64,000 bases of DNA, from contig CAZROT010000003.1 of NCBI GenBank assembly GCA_964601895.1, positions 124,001 through 188,000 on the forward strand. Reading direction: 5' to 3'. The DNA is from CAZROT01 sp964601895. GTDB taxonomy: Bacteria; Pseudomonadota; Gammaproteobacteria; Enterobacterales; Enterobacteriaceae. The notes below the pieces were generated by a model. It was not told the origin of the DNA. It saw nothing but the letters and a program-made list of their open reading frames with translations, and did not search any database. Shown one piece after another: positions 55,451 through 63,881 of this stretch; the stretch's first letter is position 1, and every line of letters begins with the position of its first letter. A program made the position numbers and the translations under genes.

Positions 55451-55537
55451 ATTACCGTACAGCCGGACAATATTACTGAGCCTTTCGCAATCAGGACATT
55501 GACCGGCCATAAATTGCCGCAAAGTACCTGTGACTGA
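55451..55537 (+). pseudogene. Duplicated 3' fragment of the phosphoesterase gene
   Basis: Twenty-eight codons plus stop (ITVQPDNITEPFAIRTLTG... to STCD) match the end of the phosphoesterase gene with two substitutions in the copied residues. The fragment has no start and marks the left boundary of duplication unit B. Confidence 0.9.
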
Positions 55538-55876
55538 TGGCTCCCGACATTCATCAGGCCACTGCCGATAAATTACCTTAAGTCAGAACAAACCCGGCTC
55601 TACCTATCCTGCTGGCCCCTGAAACAGCAGGATATCCCGCTGTGGATGCGGCCTGACAGACCCTGTGACAGTAAAGTAATTACAGAAATCACTATTGCAG
55701 CAGAAATCAGCACCTTCCTGCAGATATCTCCCGGTTGACCAGGTGGCCGGGGCAGAAAAATGTCATATTTTTTCAACACCTCTTTTCCTGTAATAACCTT
55801 TATAGTCTGCATCACGCCATAACCACTCTATGGCAGTAGCGTATTAATAAAAACATAACACCAGGAAGGAACGCAT

Positions 55877-57349
55877 ATGAGCAAGGAAGAAACACATACG
55901 ACAGTGACATCAGGCAATAACATCCCTGACTTATATCCAAGGGTTTACACCTATGCTTTTACTGCAGTACCACAAGGAGGTAAAAATGAACACTATGATC
56001 TTTCTGCAGATAAATCAAAATTGACCTCACTACAGATAAAACCCATGACGAAAGATGAGCAAGCGATAGTCGAAAATGGTCTTACCGAAATAGAAAAAAA
56101 GGCAGGCATAAAGTTCAGACAGGCCAGACCTGGTGAAACAGTTGATATCGATTTTGCTACCTTTCGCGAAAGTGAAAAGACCTCTGACGTTAAGGAAGAA
56201 ATTATAGCTTTTGTCGACAGCTCTACAGAAAATCGCCGGGTGCGATTCAGCGATACCTACACATCCGATACGATAAAAAATCTTAAGCTTACCCGTAACA
56301 AACAAAACGATTTTTTGCACGATCTTCTGCATCAACTGGGATTACATCGCCCCGATGAGGTCTTCTCGCAAGAAGTCATCATAGTTAGCCGGGGTAATCT
56401 GGCAGAAGCAAAATATGGAGACACGCCGGGCTGGCGTAATTCGCCGTATATGCGCGAAGCACAAAAAACCAGGTTATCTGAAAATTCCTGGAAGGCGAAA
56501 ATTCCGCTCAATGCACAACGTAAACAGCCTGAAGTTTATACTGTCAGCGAAGTGTTAAAAGATGGCAAATCCGTGATAGCCTTTGATGCCAGAGCGTTAC
56601 AAAGCCGCAGTCAGGATATCCACCTTGATCTGACACTCCATAAGCATAGGAACATTGACGGCCTCTGGTCACTGTACTTTCGCAACAACAGTAGCCCAAG
56701 CGAAACAGTATTGATAAAAAGCATAGATGATACTGTTACCACTGCCGATTTCAAAATTGAATTCTGGTATGACGACAACACTGTTTACAGGCTGACTACT
56801 CCGCTCAATGGAGAAAATCTGATAGCTGCATCGCAGTGGAGCGGCTATTCCCGGAGCGCTCGAGACAAAGAATTTGAATTGATACCACAAGAGCCTGCTG
56901 CATCTTCGCTACTATCAGCCATCGGTGACAATACCAGCTCTGGCTCAGAGGGAAAAAATAAAAGATTTGCCGCATTTGAGTCACCAGCAGCCATCGATGA
57001 CTGCGCTGCGCCTGAATTCATCTCTGGCCCATCAGCAAATGATCAAGAGACCTACAGCACTGGATCACGACCAGATATGGGTGACTGGCCTAAAAATCGT
57101 TCGGGGAAGAATGGCTCGCGGCCAGGCGCCGGTGATAGTGCAGGGCCTGAATGGAACTATGGCTCATTACCAGAAGAATGTGTTACCAGCATCACTGATG
57201 TCATTGAGATAGGGTGTGTCGATTCGTGGGCACTGTTTGAAGCGGTAACATCCTTTAACTATAATGTGGCGCCATCAGCGCCGAATACTGGGGATATCAT
57301 CACCGTGGGCCCGTGGTATTCACCGTCCCCTATTATCGGCAGATATTGA
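55877..57349 (+). CDS. Serralysin-like (M10) protein B, zinc motif altered
   Basis: This 490-residue paralog of protein A contains MTKDEQAIVENGLTEIEKKAGIKF, VDIDFATF and the zinc-helix position HDLLHQLGLHRP (148-159). Compared with HExxHxxGxxH the first two His and the Gly are kept, the catalytic Glu is Asp, and the third His is Arg with a His one position earlier. Some metal binding may remain, so B looks like an intermediate between an active M10 enzyme and protein A. An extra segment of about 40 residues precedes the shared C-terminus. AAGGA lies before ATG 55877. Function is unknown. Confidence 0.6.
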   Translation: MSKEETHTTVTSGNNIPDLYPRVYTYAFTAVPQGGKNEHYDLSADKSKLTSLQIKPMTKDEQAIVENGLTEIEKKAGIKFRQARPGETVDIDFATFRESEKTSDVKEEIIAFVDSSTENRRVRFSDTYTSDTIKNLKLTRNKQNDFLHDLLHQLGLHRPDEVFSQEVIIVSRGNLAEAKYGDTPGWRNSPYMREAQKTRLSENSWKAKIPLNAQRKQPEVYTVSEVLKDGKSVIAFDARALQSRSQDIHLDLTLHKHRNIDGLWSLYFRNNSSPSETVLIKSIDDTVTTADFKIEFWYDDNTVYRLTTPLNGENLIAASQWSGYSRSARDKEFELIPQEPAASSLLSAIGDNTSSGSEGKNKRFAAFESPAAIDDCAAPEFISGPSANDQETYSTGSRPDMGDWPKNRSGKNGSRPGAGDSAGPEWNYGSLPEECVTSITDVIEIGCVDSWALFEAVTSFNYNVAPSAPNTGDIITVGPWYSPSPIIGRY

Positions 57350-57471
57350 TTATAACGACACCTGCCCGAAGTATCGGCCGTTCCCTGCATCGGGCAAAAT
57401 GAATACTGCTAAATAATCAGCGCGTCTGCTGATGCCTGGCTGGCCAGTGTGCCGGCCAGGCGCTGATTACG

Positions 57472-57499
57472 GGTACATTTTTATAATGTACCTTTCTCA
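57472..57499 (+). terminator. Hairpin downstream of protein B gene
   Basis: This copy of the GGTACATT/AATGTACC hairpin with a TTTCTC tail found after gene A lies between gene B and the convergent secreted-protein gene, so it may serve gene B. Confidence 0.45.
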
Positions 57500-57512
57500 G
57501 GCAATACTGCGA

Positions 57513-57938
57513 TTAATTCCAGATACAATTATTATCAGAAAACGCCACAGTATTTTCTGAAAAGTGAAATGTCTTTTTATTATTGAAGTTCTTATAGTCA
57601 AATTTATAAATACGTGCGCCCTGACTGACGGTCAGGTATTCACCTGTTGCTTTGCCATTAATCATTTCCAGCCAGGTAGTTGTTATTTGCGCTGGCCTGC
57701 CCTCTGCCACAACGTCTGCCTGTTCTTTAACAGGGATAATGGTGATCGGTTTTTTTGATTTTTCATATTGTAAATAACCACCGCTCCAGCCGTTTTCACC
57801 ATAAATAACCACAAATTTGACATTAATTTTTTTTCCCTGGTTGGTCGTAAGACAGCGGACTTCCTGGCTAATTGGTTCATTTGATGCCAGCACCAGACAG
57901 GGAAACAATAAACATAAAAGTATTACTATTTTTTTCAT
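57513..57938 (-). CDS. Small secreted protein of unknown function
   Basis: This 141-residue protein has a clear signal peptide (MKKIVILLCLLFPCLVLA, then SNEP). The mature part is beta-rich, with two cysteines (EVRCLTTNQG and DNNCIWN) that could form a disulfide between its ends. I recognise no family; the size and cysteines resemble small periplasmic inhibitor-type proteins, which is only a guess. AAGG lies seven bases before the ATG. Its stop codon coincides with the right edge of the tandem duplication. Confidence 0.7.
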   Translation of the reverse strand: MKKIVILLCLLFPCLVLASNEPISQEVRCLTTNQGKKINVKFVVIYGENGWSGGYLQYEKSKKPITIIPVKEQADVVAEGRPAQITTTWLEMINGKATGEYLTVSQGARIYKFDYKNFNNKKTFHFSENTVAFSDNNCIWN

Positions 57939-58162
57939 TTTAATGCCTTACCTTACTCTCATCTTTGAAAACATTCAGCCAGACTTGCGTGCCACACTAT
58001 TTTTCTGATGCGCTTCTGATAACTGAAATTTTACCTGTTTTATCGCAAGAAGTATTGGCTATAACGCCTATTTACACCATATTTTTCAGCTAAAAATAAA
58101 TCCTTAGCCATAAGATTGCTTTTACTGCTAATACCCTGTGCCTGCAGGAAACATGAAGTTAA

Positions 58163-59716
58163 TCAGCTGATGACAGGCACACTGCCTGATAACCACCCTA
58201 CCTGATAGAACCAGTGAGTGACTGATGGCAGCAGTAATTTTACGGCAAAGAAACCAGCCAGAGACAGAACCAGTGCATAAGGTAGCGCCATCCACACCAT
58301 ACGACCATATGAAAAGCGCAGAAGTGGTGCCAGAGATGATGTCAACATAAACAGAAAAGCCGCCTGGCCATTAGGAGTTGCCACAGAAGGCAGATTAGTG
58401 CCTGCATTAATAGCCACCGCAAGTAAATTAAACTGCTCACGACTAATCAGATTGTCAAGCAATGCCGTTTTAACTTCTTTTATATAAATAGTACCGACAA
58501 ATACATTATCACTGACCATGGAAAGTATGCCGTTAGCAAAATAAAAAACAGCAGGCTGATCGCCTGGTGCTGCAGACAAGGCTAACTGAATGACAGGCTT
58601 GAATAACTGTTGATCGACAATAACAGCAACCACACTCAAAAACACAGTCAATAACGCGGTAAAGGGAAGTGATTCCTGAAAAGCTTTGCCAAGAGCATGT
58701 TCTTCTGTAATGCCGTTTAATGAAGTTATCAGTATCAGCACAGAAAGACCAATCAATCCGACTTCAGCAAGATGCATAGCCAGACAGACAATCAGCCAGA
58801 CAGCAACGAAGGCCTGTATAATCAGACTGGCTTTATCTTCGGGAGATCGGTTCATCTCCTCATGATGATTGTAATCCTGCAGAATTTTGCGTATGGATTC
58901 TGGCAACCTCGTCCCATAGCCAAAAATAGCTAATCGCTCAATGAGCACGCAGATCAATAAACCACAAAAAAGCACAGGAATGCTGACAGGAGACATACGA
59001 ATAGCGAACTCGGCAAAATTCCAGCCTGCCTGCTCGCCAATAATAAGGTTTTGCGGTTCACCTACGATAGTGCACACTCCTCCTAATGCAGTACCCATAC
59101 CCGCATGCATCATCAGGCTGCGCAAAAAAGATCTGAAGTCATCTAAATCCTGAGAATGGGTTTCCTGTATCTGTCCACCCCTGTTCCCATGGCCAGACTT
59201 TTTATCGGGAGCCACCTTAATGTAGATGTTATATAACCCCATGGCCACGCTAATAACGACGGCAAGCTCAGTCAGTGCATCGAGAAAAGCGGAAAGAAAC
59301 GCGGACACCAGGCAAAATGCTAAAGAAAGTAATATCTTAGAACGAATACGAATAATCAGTTTGGTAAATACATAAAGCAATAACTGCTTCATGAAATAGA
59401 TGCCTGAAACCATAAATATCAATAGTAACAGCACTTCAATATTATCAAACAATTCATGTTTTACTCCTTCAGCTGACGTCATACCAATCAGCATCGCTTC
59501 TATAGCCAGTAAGCCGCCTGGCTGCAGGGGATAACACTTTAACGCCATAGTGAGGGTAAAAATGAATTCGATAACCAGTAACCAGCCTGCGATGAAAGGA
59601 TCAAAATGAAAAACAATGGCATTGACGAGCAGAAATAACAGAATAACGCACTTGTACCATCGCGGTGCATTACCTAAGAAATTATTGATAAAGGCATAAC
59701 CCAGGCTCACCGGCAT
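58163..59716 (-). CDS. nhaB: Na+/H+ antiporter NhaB
   Basis: NhaB exchanges cytoplasmic Na+ for external H+. The protein of about 517 residues is very close to E. coli NhaB: NNFLGNAPRWYK, AGWLLVIEFIFTLTMALKCYPLQPGGLLAIEA, MFMVSGIYFMKQLLLYVFTKL (first residue Ile here), FLSAFLDALTELAVVISVA, and GTALGGVCTIVGEPQNLIIG. ATG 59716 (MPVSLGYAF) has AAGG eight bases upstream. A longer frame from 59764 lacks support. Confidence 0.96.
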   Translation of the reverse strand: MPVSLGYAFINNFLGNAPRWYKCVILLFLLVNAIVFHFDPFIAGWLLVIEFIFTLTMALKCYPLQPGGLLAIEAMLIGMTSAEGVKHELFDNIEVLLLLIFMVSGIYFMKQLLLYVFTKLIIRIRSKILLSLAFCLVSAFLSAFLDALTELAVVISVAMGLYNIYIKVAPDKKSGHGNRGGQIQETHSQDLDDFRSFLRSLMMHAGMGTALGGVCTIVGEPQNLIIGEQAGWNFAEFAIRMSPVSIPVLFCGLLICVLIERLAIFGYGTRLPESIRKILQDYNHHEEMNRSPEDKASLIIQAFVAVWLIVCLAMHLAEVGLIGLSVLILITSLNGITEEHALGKAFQESLPFTALLTVFLSVVAVIVDQQLFKPVIQLALSAAPGDQPAVFYFANGILSMVSDNVFVGTIYIKEVKTALLDNLISREQFNLLAVAINAGTNLPSVATPNGQAAFLFMLTSSLAPLLRFSYGRMVWMALPYALVLSLAGFFAVKLLLPSVTHWFYQVGWLSGSVPVIS

Positions 59717-60072
59717 GATATTTACCTTCTGTAGTCTGCATGTTATATGGATAGAATTATTCAATATATCTGCAATAGCATCCGGGATGTTTTCGTTTTT
59801 TCTTGAATGTCAGCTACCTGCATATTAAAAATGTAGCATAATAATTTATTATTGCTATTACGCCCACCATCCCGATATTTAACCCCAGACGTCGTCTCAT
59901 AAGCATATCCATGCAATGTCCTCTGAAGGCTATAATCATCGACTGAGCAGATTAACCGCTAATATCAATAGCAGGAAGGCGTTAATGGATTTTAAGGGAT
60001 GAATACCAATTGGAAATGTGGATGCCATGGTAGTGTGCAGATGCACAATAATATATCTCACGCCCTGCCAGC
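59717..60072. other. Intergenic region upstream of nhaB
   Basis: About 350 bp lie between the nhaB start and the palindrome that follows the hydrolase gene. No coding frame, RNA gene or repeat is convincing. The nhaB promoter should be here. Confidence 0.35.
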
Positions 60073-60096
60073 TCTCTGTCCTGTACAGGACAGAGA
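60073..60096. repeat. Perfect 24-bp palindrome after the hydrolase gene
   Basis: TCTCTGTCCTGT is followed directly by its reverse complement, 18 bp past the hydrolase stop. As RNA it forms a strong hairpin, but without a U tract. As DNA it looks like an operator for the downstream nhaB. Its role is unknown. Confidence 0.8.
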
Positions 60097-60114
60097 AGAT
60101 TTTCATCCTGCCAT

Positions 60115-62046
60115 TTAAACGTTAAACGAAGAGGCAACGATGTTCATGGTCAGCGGCCCTGTTAGTAATTTTGCTGGAATCAGGTTATTCCCCATCAACG
60201 CTGCCACATCCAGCATCTGCGCGGAGTCCTGTGCGAGAAGATTTACTGCCAACTGCCTTTCGTGCTCATTATCCGCCTCCCCTGCGTGATTATCTAATCG
60301 TCTGTAAGCATATGCAGAGTAATCAGCGTAAGCCAGCGAGCTGACGACGCTTGCTGTTTTTTTCTCAGCAATGCTTACCAGCTCTTCTTTGATAGCGGGT
60401 AAGTTGGTGATACCTACCTGTTCTCCCATTCTGTTCATCGGCCTGAATGAATCTATAGCATCAGCAATCAGACAGGCAGTAACCGCATCGGCTACTTCTC
60501 CTTTGAGTACGTTGAGGTCCTCTCCCCACAGGTGTTTATATTTATCGAGAAAGTAATTATCCGGATTGGCATTATGCAAAAAATTGTTTAATGAAAAATC
60601 AAGATTTTTTATTATGTTCTTTTTTATATTCCAACTGTTAAACACAGCGCCATCGACAGATTCCTCATACCTGACTTTGATAGCGCCGACGGTTCTTTCA
60701 TACCACTGGCTACCTTCTTTAATCCGCAACTTAAGCAGATTTATCGGATAACGTCCATGTTCATTCTTACGACTATCCAGATATAACGATAGATTGCCCA
60801 TAAATTCGCTGAAACTTGCTTTATGACGGACAATGCACTCTTCTCTGCTGGGTAGTGGGACAGCTATTCCAGGCTGTTTGATAAAAGATCCTCCATCGAG
60901 AAAAGATCCTCCATTGACCGCGGTAAATCCCTTCGTTGCCATCATTTCATCGAAGGTAGTATGGCCATGAGCGTGACCGTCATCATGCCCCTGGTGACCC
61001 TGGTCATTACCGTAACGAACACAACGATCTGCTCCCTGCTCTGTTCCATGTGTTCCATGACTCTGCTCCTGCAGCACGAGATAGCGCGTCCTTGTACCCA
61101 GCTGAACGTAGGCTGCATTATCTTTTTTTACCTGTGCACGGTATGTCTGAATGCTTTCCGGTGTAAGCTCAAGTTTATTATTAAACCGGGATCCCCATGC
61201 GGTCAGCTGCTTCTCAAAATCATCACGCACAAGCAGCCCGACTTCAGGTCCTGTCTCATTCGGACCTTCTTCCAGTGCCCTGACTCTTCCAGCGCCAGTT
61301 CCGTGGTCACCAGGGACTACGGCCACTTTTACCTCTGTATCCGGATGGGTTTTTGGCATGAGGGGCACAAATGCCCTTGAGCGATCATCCCTTGCAAAAT
61401 AAACCTGATAGTTCTTAACGTTTTTACCCGTGAATGCTTTGTTAGCATCGTTATGATGGCCTAAACCCGCACCTGGTACTGGATCAAAAACCATGATATT
61501 GACCGCAAGATCTCTCAATGCTGGATCTCTCAACATAGCATTTGCAACCATATTGGCGGTGACACCACCCCGACTCCAGCCGGTAAGGTTAATAGCCGCA
61601 GGAGGGTTATCGGGGGAAGCGGCAATAACAGTTTTTAGATCACGAATAATCTTGTCAACTTTATAGTTCCAGTATGAACCAAACATTTTTTCAAGATTAT
61701 CATCAACGGCCGTTTGAATATCATTCAGAAAGTCATAACTGTCATTCAGGCCTTCTGTAAATTCTGATGCAGATGAGGAATGATTTGATTCATTTATTTC
61801 GCCAGATTCTGGAAAAGTTTCCTCACGACCACCATTTTTTGCCCTGCCACCCAGACCACGCACAAAAAACCAGTCACTGCCTTCCTTCCCTTTATCATTA
61901 CTGGCAAGTATTGAAATCAGCTCTCCGTTGGGATACCTGCCACTTGGGCCTTCATTTTGTTTTGAAGTTTGTTGAGTGTTACCTGTCCCAGCTAAATAAA
62001 TAGTAACAACGCGATTTTTTGTTTGCGTGCTGACAGTTGATGACAT
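60115..62046 (-). CDS. Tle/DUF2235-like alpha/beta-hydrolase, effector candidate
   Basis: This 643-residue protein starts MSSTVSTQTKNRVVTIYLAGTGNT. The hydrolase core has the nucleophile elbow LTGWSRGG (Ser158), an acidic position in MVFDPVPG (Asp188) and a catalytic His in VVPGDHGTG (His248), the triad of DUF2235/Tle1-type lipases. A His/Gly-rich insert (HGTHGTEQG to DDGHAHGH) could bind metal. The C-terminal 250 residues are unrecognised and helical. GGGAG lies seven bases before ATG 62046, so the hydrophobic extension of the frame to 62112 is not used. There is no immunity gene or type VI component nearby. Phospholipase or effector function is inference. Confidence 0.7.
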   Translation of the reverse strand: MSSTVSTQTKNRVVTIYLAGTGNTQQTSKQNEGPSGRYPNGELISILASNDKGKEGSDWFFVRGLGGRAKNGGREETFPESGEINESNHSSSASEFTEGLNDSYDFLNDIQTAVDDNLEKMFGSYWNYKVDKIIRDLKTVIAASPDNPPAAINLTGWSRGGVTANMVANAMLRDPALRDLAVNIMVFDPVPGAGLGHHNDANKAFTGKNVKNYQVYFARDDRSRAFVPLMPKTHPDTEVKVAVVPGDHGTGAGRVRALEEGPNETGPEVGLLVRDDFEKQLTAWGSRFNNKLELTPESIQTYRAQVKKDNAAYVQLGTRTRYLVLQEQSHGTHGTEQGADRCVRYGNDQGHQGHDDGHAHGHTTFDEMMATKGFTAVNGGSFLDGGSFIKQPGIAVPLPSREECIVRHKASFSEFMGNLSLYLDSRKNEHGRYPINLLKLRIKEGSQWYERTVGAIKVRYEESVDGAVFNSWNIKKNIIKNLDFSLNNFLHNANPDNYFLDKYKHLWGEDLNVLKGEVADAVTACLIADAIDSFRPMNRMGEQVGITNLPAIKEELVSIAEKKTASVVSSLAYADYSAYAYRRLDNHAGEADNEHERQLAVNLLAQDSAQMLDVAALMGNNLIPAKLLTGPLTMNIVASSFNV

Positions 62047-62121
62047 ATCAAATCTCCCGGACTTAATGCAAAAAATAAAGATAAATAAAAATATTAAGAC
62101 TGAAAAATTCATTAAAATTAG

Positions 62122-62345
62122 AAATAATCAAATAATCAAATAATCAAATAATCAAATAATCAAATAATCAAATAATCAAATAATNNNNNNNNNNNNNNNN
62201 NNNNNNNNNNNNNNNNNNNNNNNNNNNNNNNNNNNNNNNNNNNNNNNNNNNNNNNNNNNNNNNNNNNNNNNNNNNNNNNNNNNNAAATAATCAAATAATC
62301 AAATAATCAAATAATCAAATAATCAAATAATCAAATAATCAAATA
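62122..62345. repeat. 8-bp tandem repeat (AAATAATC) spanning an assembly gap
   Basis: About eight perfect AAATAATC units precede the gap and about seven and a half follow it. The array lies roughly 75 bp upstream of the hydrolase start, in its likely promoter region. The true copy number is unknown. Confidence 0.95.
62185..62284. other. Assembly gap of 100 N
   Basis: Exactly 100 N lie inside the tandem repeat. A round 100 usually stands for unknown length, so distances across it should not be trusted. Confidence 0.99.
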
Positions 62346-62911
62346 AAATTTGAAAGTAATATATAAATTATTTTGGTAAAATTGTTAACTTAACAATATT
62401 GAATACGTTATTTAAAAATAGAGAATAATTTCATCATAGAAAAAAAATATATATAAAGTCACCTGTTTTTATTTACCCTGACATATAAAACTTTTATTTA
62501 ATTGATTTATAAGCTAATAATGAAATACCTTGCACAAAATATATATTATGGAAAAACCAGGTAAGGCCTCCAATCGGTTGTAATGGTGCTTTTCGCTATA
62601 TACTTCAGTCAGTTTCTCATGCATTTCAATTGAGCGGAAAAAATAAATCGCATTTCCTGCCAGTCGCTTAATGTGTGCCCACAAACTGAGGTTATTTTTT
62701 CAAATCACAAACCCTCATTCATTGGTATTGCAATGCGCTTCTGATGAACATCCACAAAGCAGGGTAACAAAAATGGGCAGGAAAGTTTTTAGATAAAAAA
62801 GCTGTAAGATCGGGGAAATAAATAACTTTATTCAACTATCATGTCATTACGCAATAACAGCATGAAAACGGCAAAAATACCTTATCGCAATCGCAACAGA
62901 TAATCACACAA
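62346..62911. other. AT-rich intergenic region, no gene seen
   Basis: About 570 bp lie between the tandem repeat and the ybhL terminator-like hairpin. The first 200 bp are extremely AT-rich. The remainder has mixed composition with short frames only. I find no RNA gene or conserved motif. Confidence 0.4.
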
Positions 62912-62948
62912 GCATGCAGCCCTGCTTTTTTTAAGCAAAGCTGCATGC
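62912..62948 (-). terminator. Long hairpin downstream of ybhL
   Basis: GCATGCAGC pairs with GCTGCATGC, and the inner TGCTT pairs with AAGCA across a T-rich loop. It lies 17 bp after the ybhL stop. There is no U tract after the stem on the minus strand, so termination may depend on Rho or the hairpin may protect the mRNA end. Confidence 0.5.
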
Positions 62949-62964
62949 AGCTACCCGTCAGCAA

Positions 62965-63675
62965 TTAACGGCGATTGCCGAAGATGCGTAACAGCATAAG
63001 GAACAGATTAATAAAATCAAGATACAGGGTTAACGCACCCATAATGCTGTATTTACGAAACCCGTCCTGATCACTCGCATCCAGTGCGGCACCCATTTGT
63101 TTTAATTTCTGCGTATCATAGGCAGTAAGCCCGACAAACACGATGACGCCGATGTAAGTAACTGCCCACATTAAGGCCGGACTTTTTAGCCAGATGTTGA
63201 CCAGTGATGCCAGGACGATACCGACAACACCCATAAACAGCATACTACCCAAACCACTCAAATCACGTTTGGTCGTATAGCCATAAATACTCATCGCACC
63301 AAACATACCTGATGAAATCACAAAGGTACTGGCAATCGATGAACTGGTATACATGACAAAAATGCTGGAAAAAGTCAGACCAGTCAGCATCGAGTAAAAC
63401 ATAAATAACGCAGTAGCTACCGTCCCACTCAGGCGATTAATCATCCCAGAAATGACAAATACCAGCCCTAACTGTACGATAATTAATCCAAAAAACACTA
63501 TTTGATTGGAATAGATTAGATTAAGGACAGCTGGCGTATTCGCCGCATACCAGGCCACAACAGCGGTTAATAGCAAACCACAAGTCATCCAGCCATAAAC
63601 CTGTGCCATATAAGCCTGAATGCCGCCGCCGGCACGTTCGACTATAGAGCCATTTGAACGCGGATACCTATCCAT
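62965..63675 (-). CDS. ybhL: BAX inhibitor-1 family inner-membrane protein YbhL
   Basis: This seven-helix protein of the Bax inhibitor-1/YccA family, thought to act in ion (calcium) leak or membrane homeostasis, is very close to E. coli YbhL: MDRYPRSNGSIVERAGGGIQ, YMAQVYGWMT, FGAMSIYGYTTKRDLSG, WAVTYIGVIVFVGLTAYDTQKLK and LYLDFINLFLMLLRIFGNRR. ATG 63675 has AAGG eight bases upstream and is preferred to 63690. It lies downstream of uvrB on the same strand, as in enterobacteria. Confidence 0.94.
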   Translation of the reverse strand: MDRYPRSNGSIVERAGGGIQAYMAQVYGWMTCGLLLTAVVAWYAANTPAVLNLIYSNQIVFFGLIIVQLGLVFVISGMINRLSGTVATALFMFYSMLTGLTFSSIFVMYTSSSIASTFVISSGMFGAMSIYGYTTKRDLSGLGSMLFMGVVGIVLASLVNIWLKSPALMWAVTYIGVIVFVGLTAYDTQKLKQMGAALDASDQDGFRKYSIMGALTLYLDFINLFLMLLRIFGNRR

Positions 63676-63881
63676 GATGGTTACCTTCAAGTTATTAAGA
63701 AAATAATGATGCTATCGACAAAGAATTTATATGAATTAGTGTAACATAAACAGTAATAGTATGCCTGTTAAAATTAGTTACGGTTTTCAATAAATCTGCG
63801 AATGTTCTGCTGCAATTCACAGGGACAAACAACAAGCCGTAATAACTTACCCACAGTGCCTGTCAACATAGCGCCAGATAA

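Larger units (their letters stand above)
55278..55876. other. Spacer between the two paralogs, hairpin-rich, with duplicated fragment
   Basis: This stretch of about 600 bp holds three hairpins after gene A (TGCCCGA/TCGGGCA at 55291-55324, GCCTGGC/GCCAGGC at 55362-55389, GGTACATT/AATGTACC at 55400-55420). It then holds a copied fragment of the phosphoesterase 3' end and a copy of the upstream region of gene A. No complete gene is present. Confidence 0.7.
55451..57515 (+). repeat. Tandem duplication, unit B
   Basis: This is the second copy of the unit at 53509. It starts with the phosphoesterase 3' fragment and ends at the last bases of the minus-strand secreted-protein gene. About 480 bp at its right end (from about 57040) are nearly identical to unit A, while the central coding part has diverged and is longer. 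Confidence 0.88.

Noticed and set aside
62047..62112. Hydrophobic N-terminal extension of the hydrolase that looks like a signal peptide
   Set aside because: A clear GGGAG precedes the internal ATG at 62046, and the extension lies in AT-rich DNA next to the tandem repeat without its own ribosome binding site.
62122..62345. CRISPR array
   Set aside because: The repeat unit is 8 bp with no spacers. It is a simple tandem repeat.
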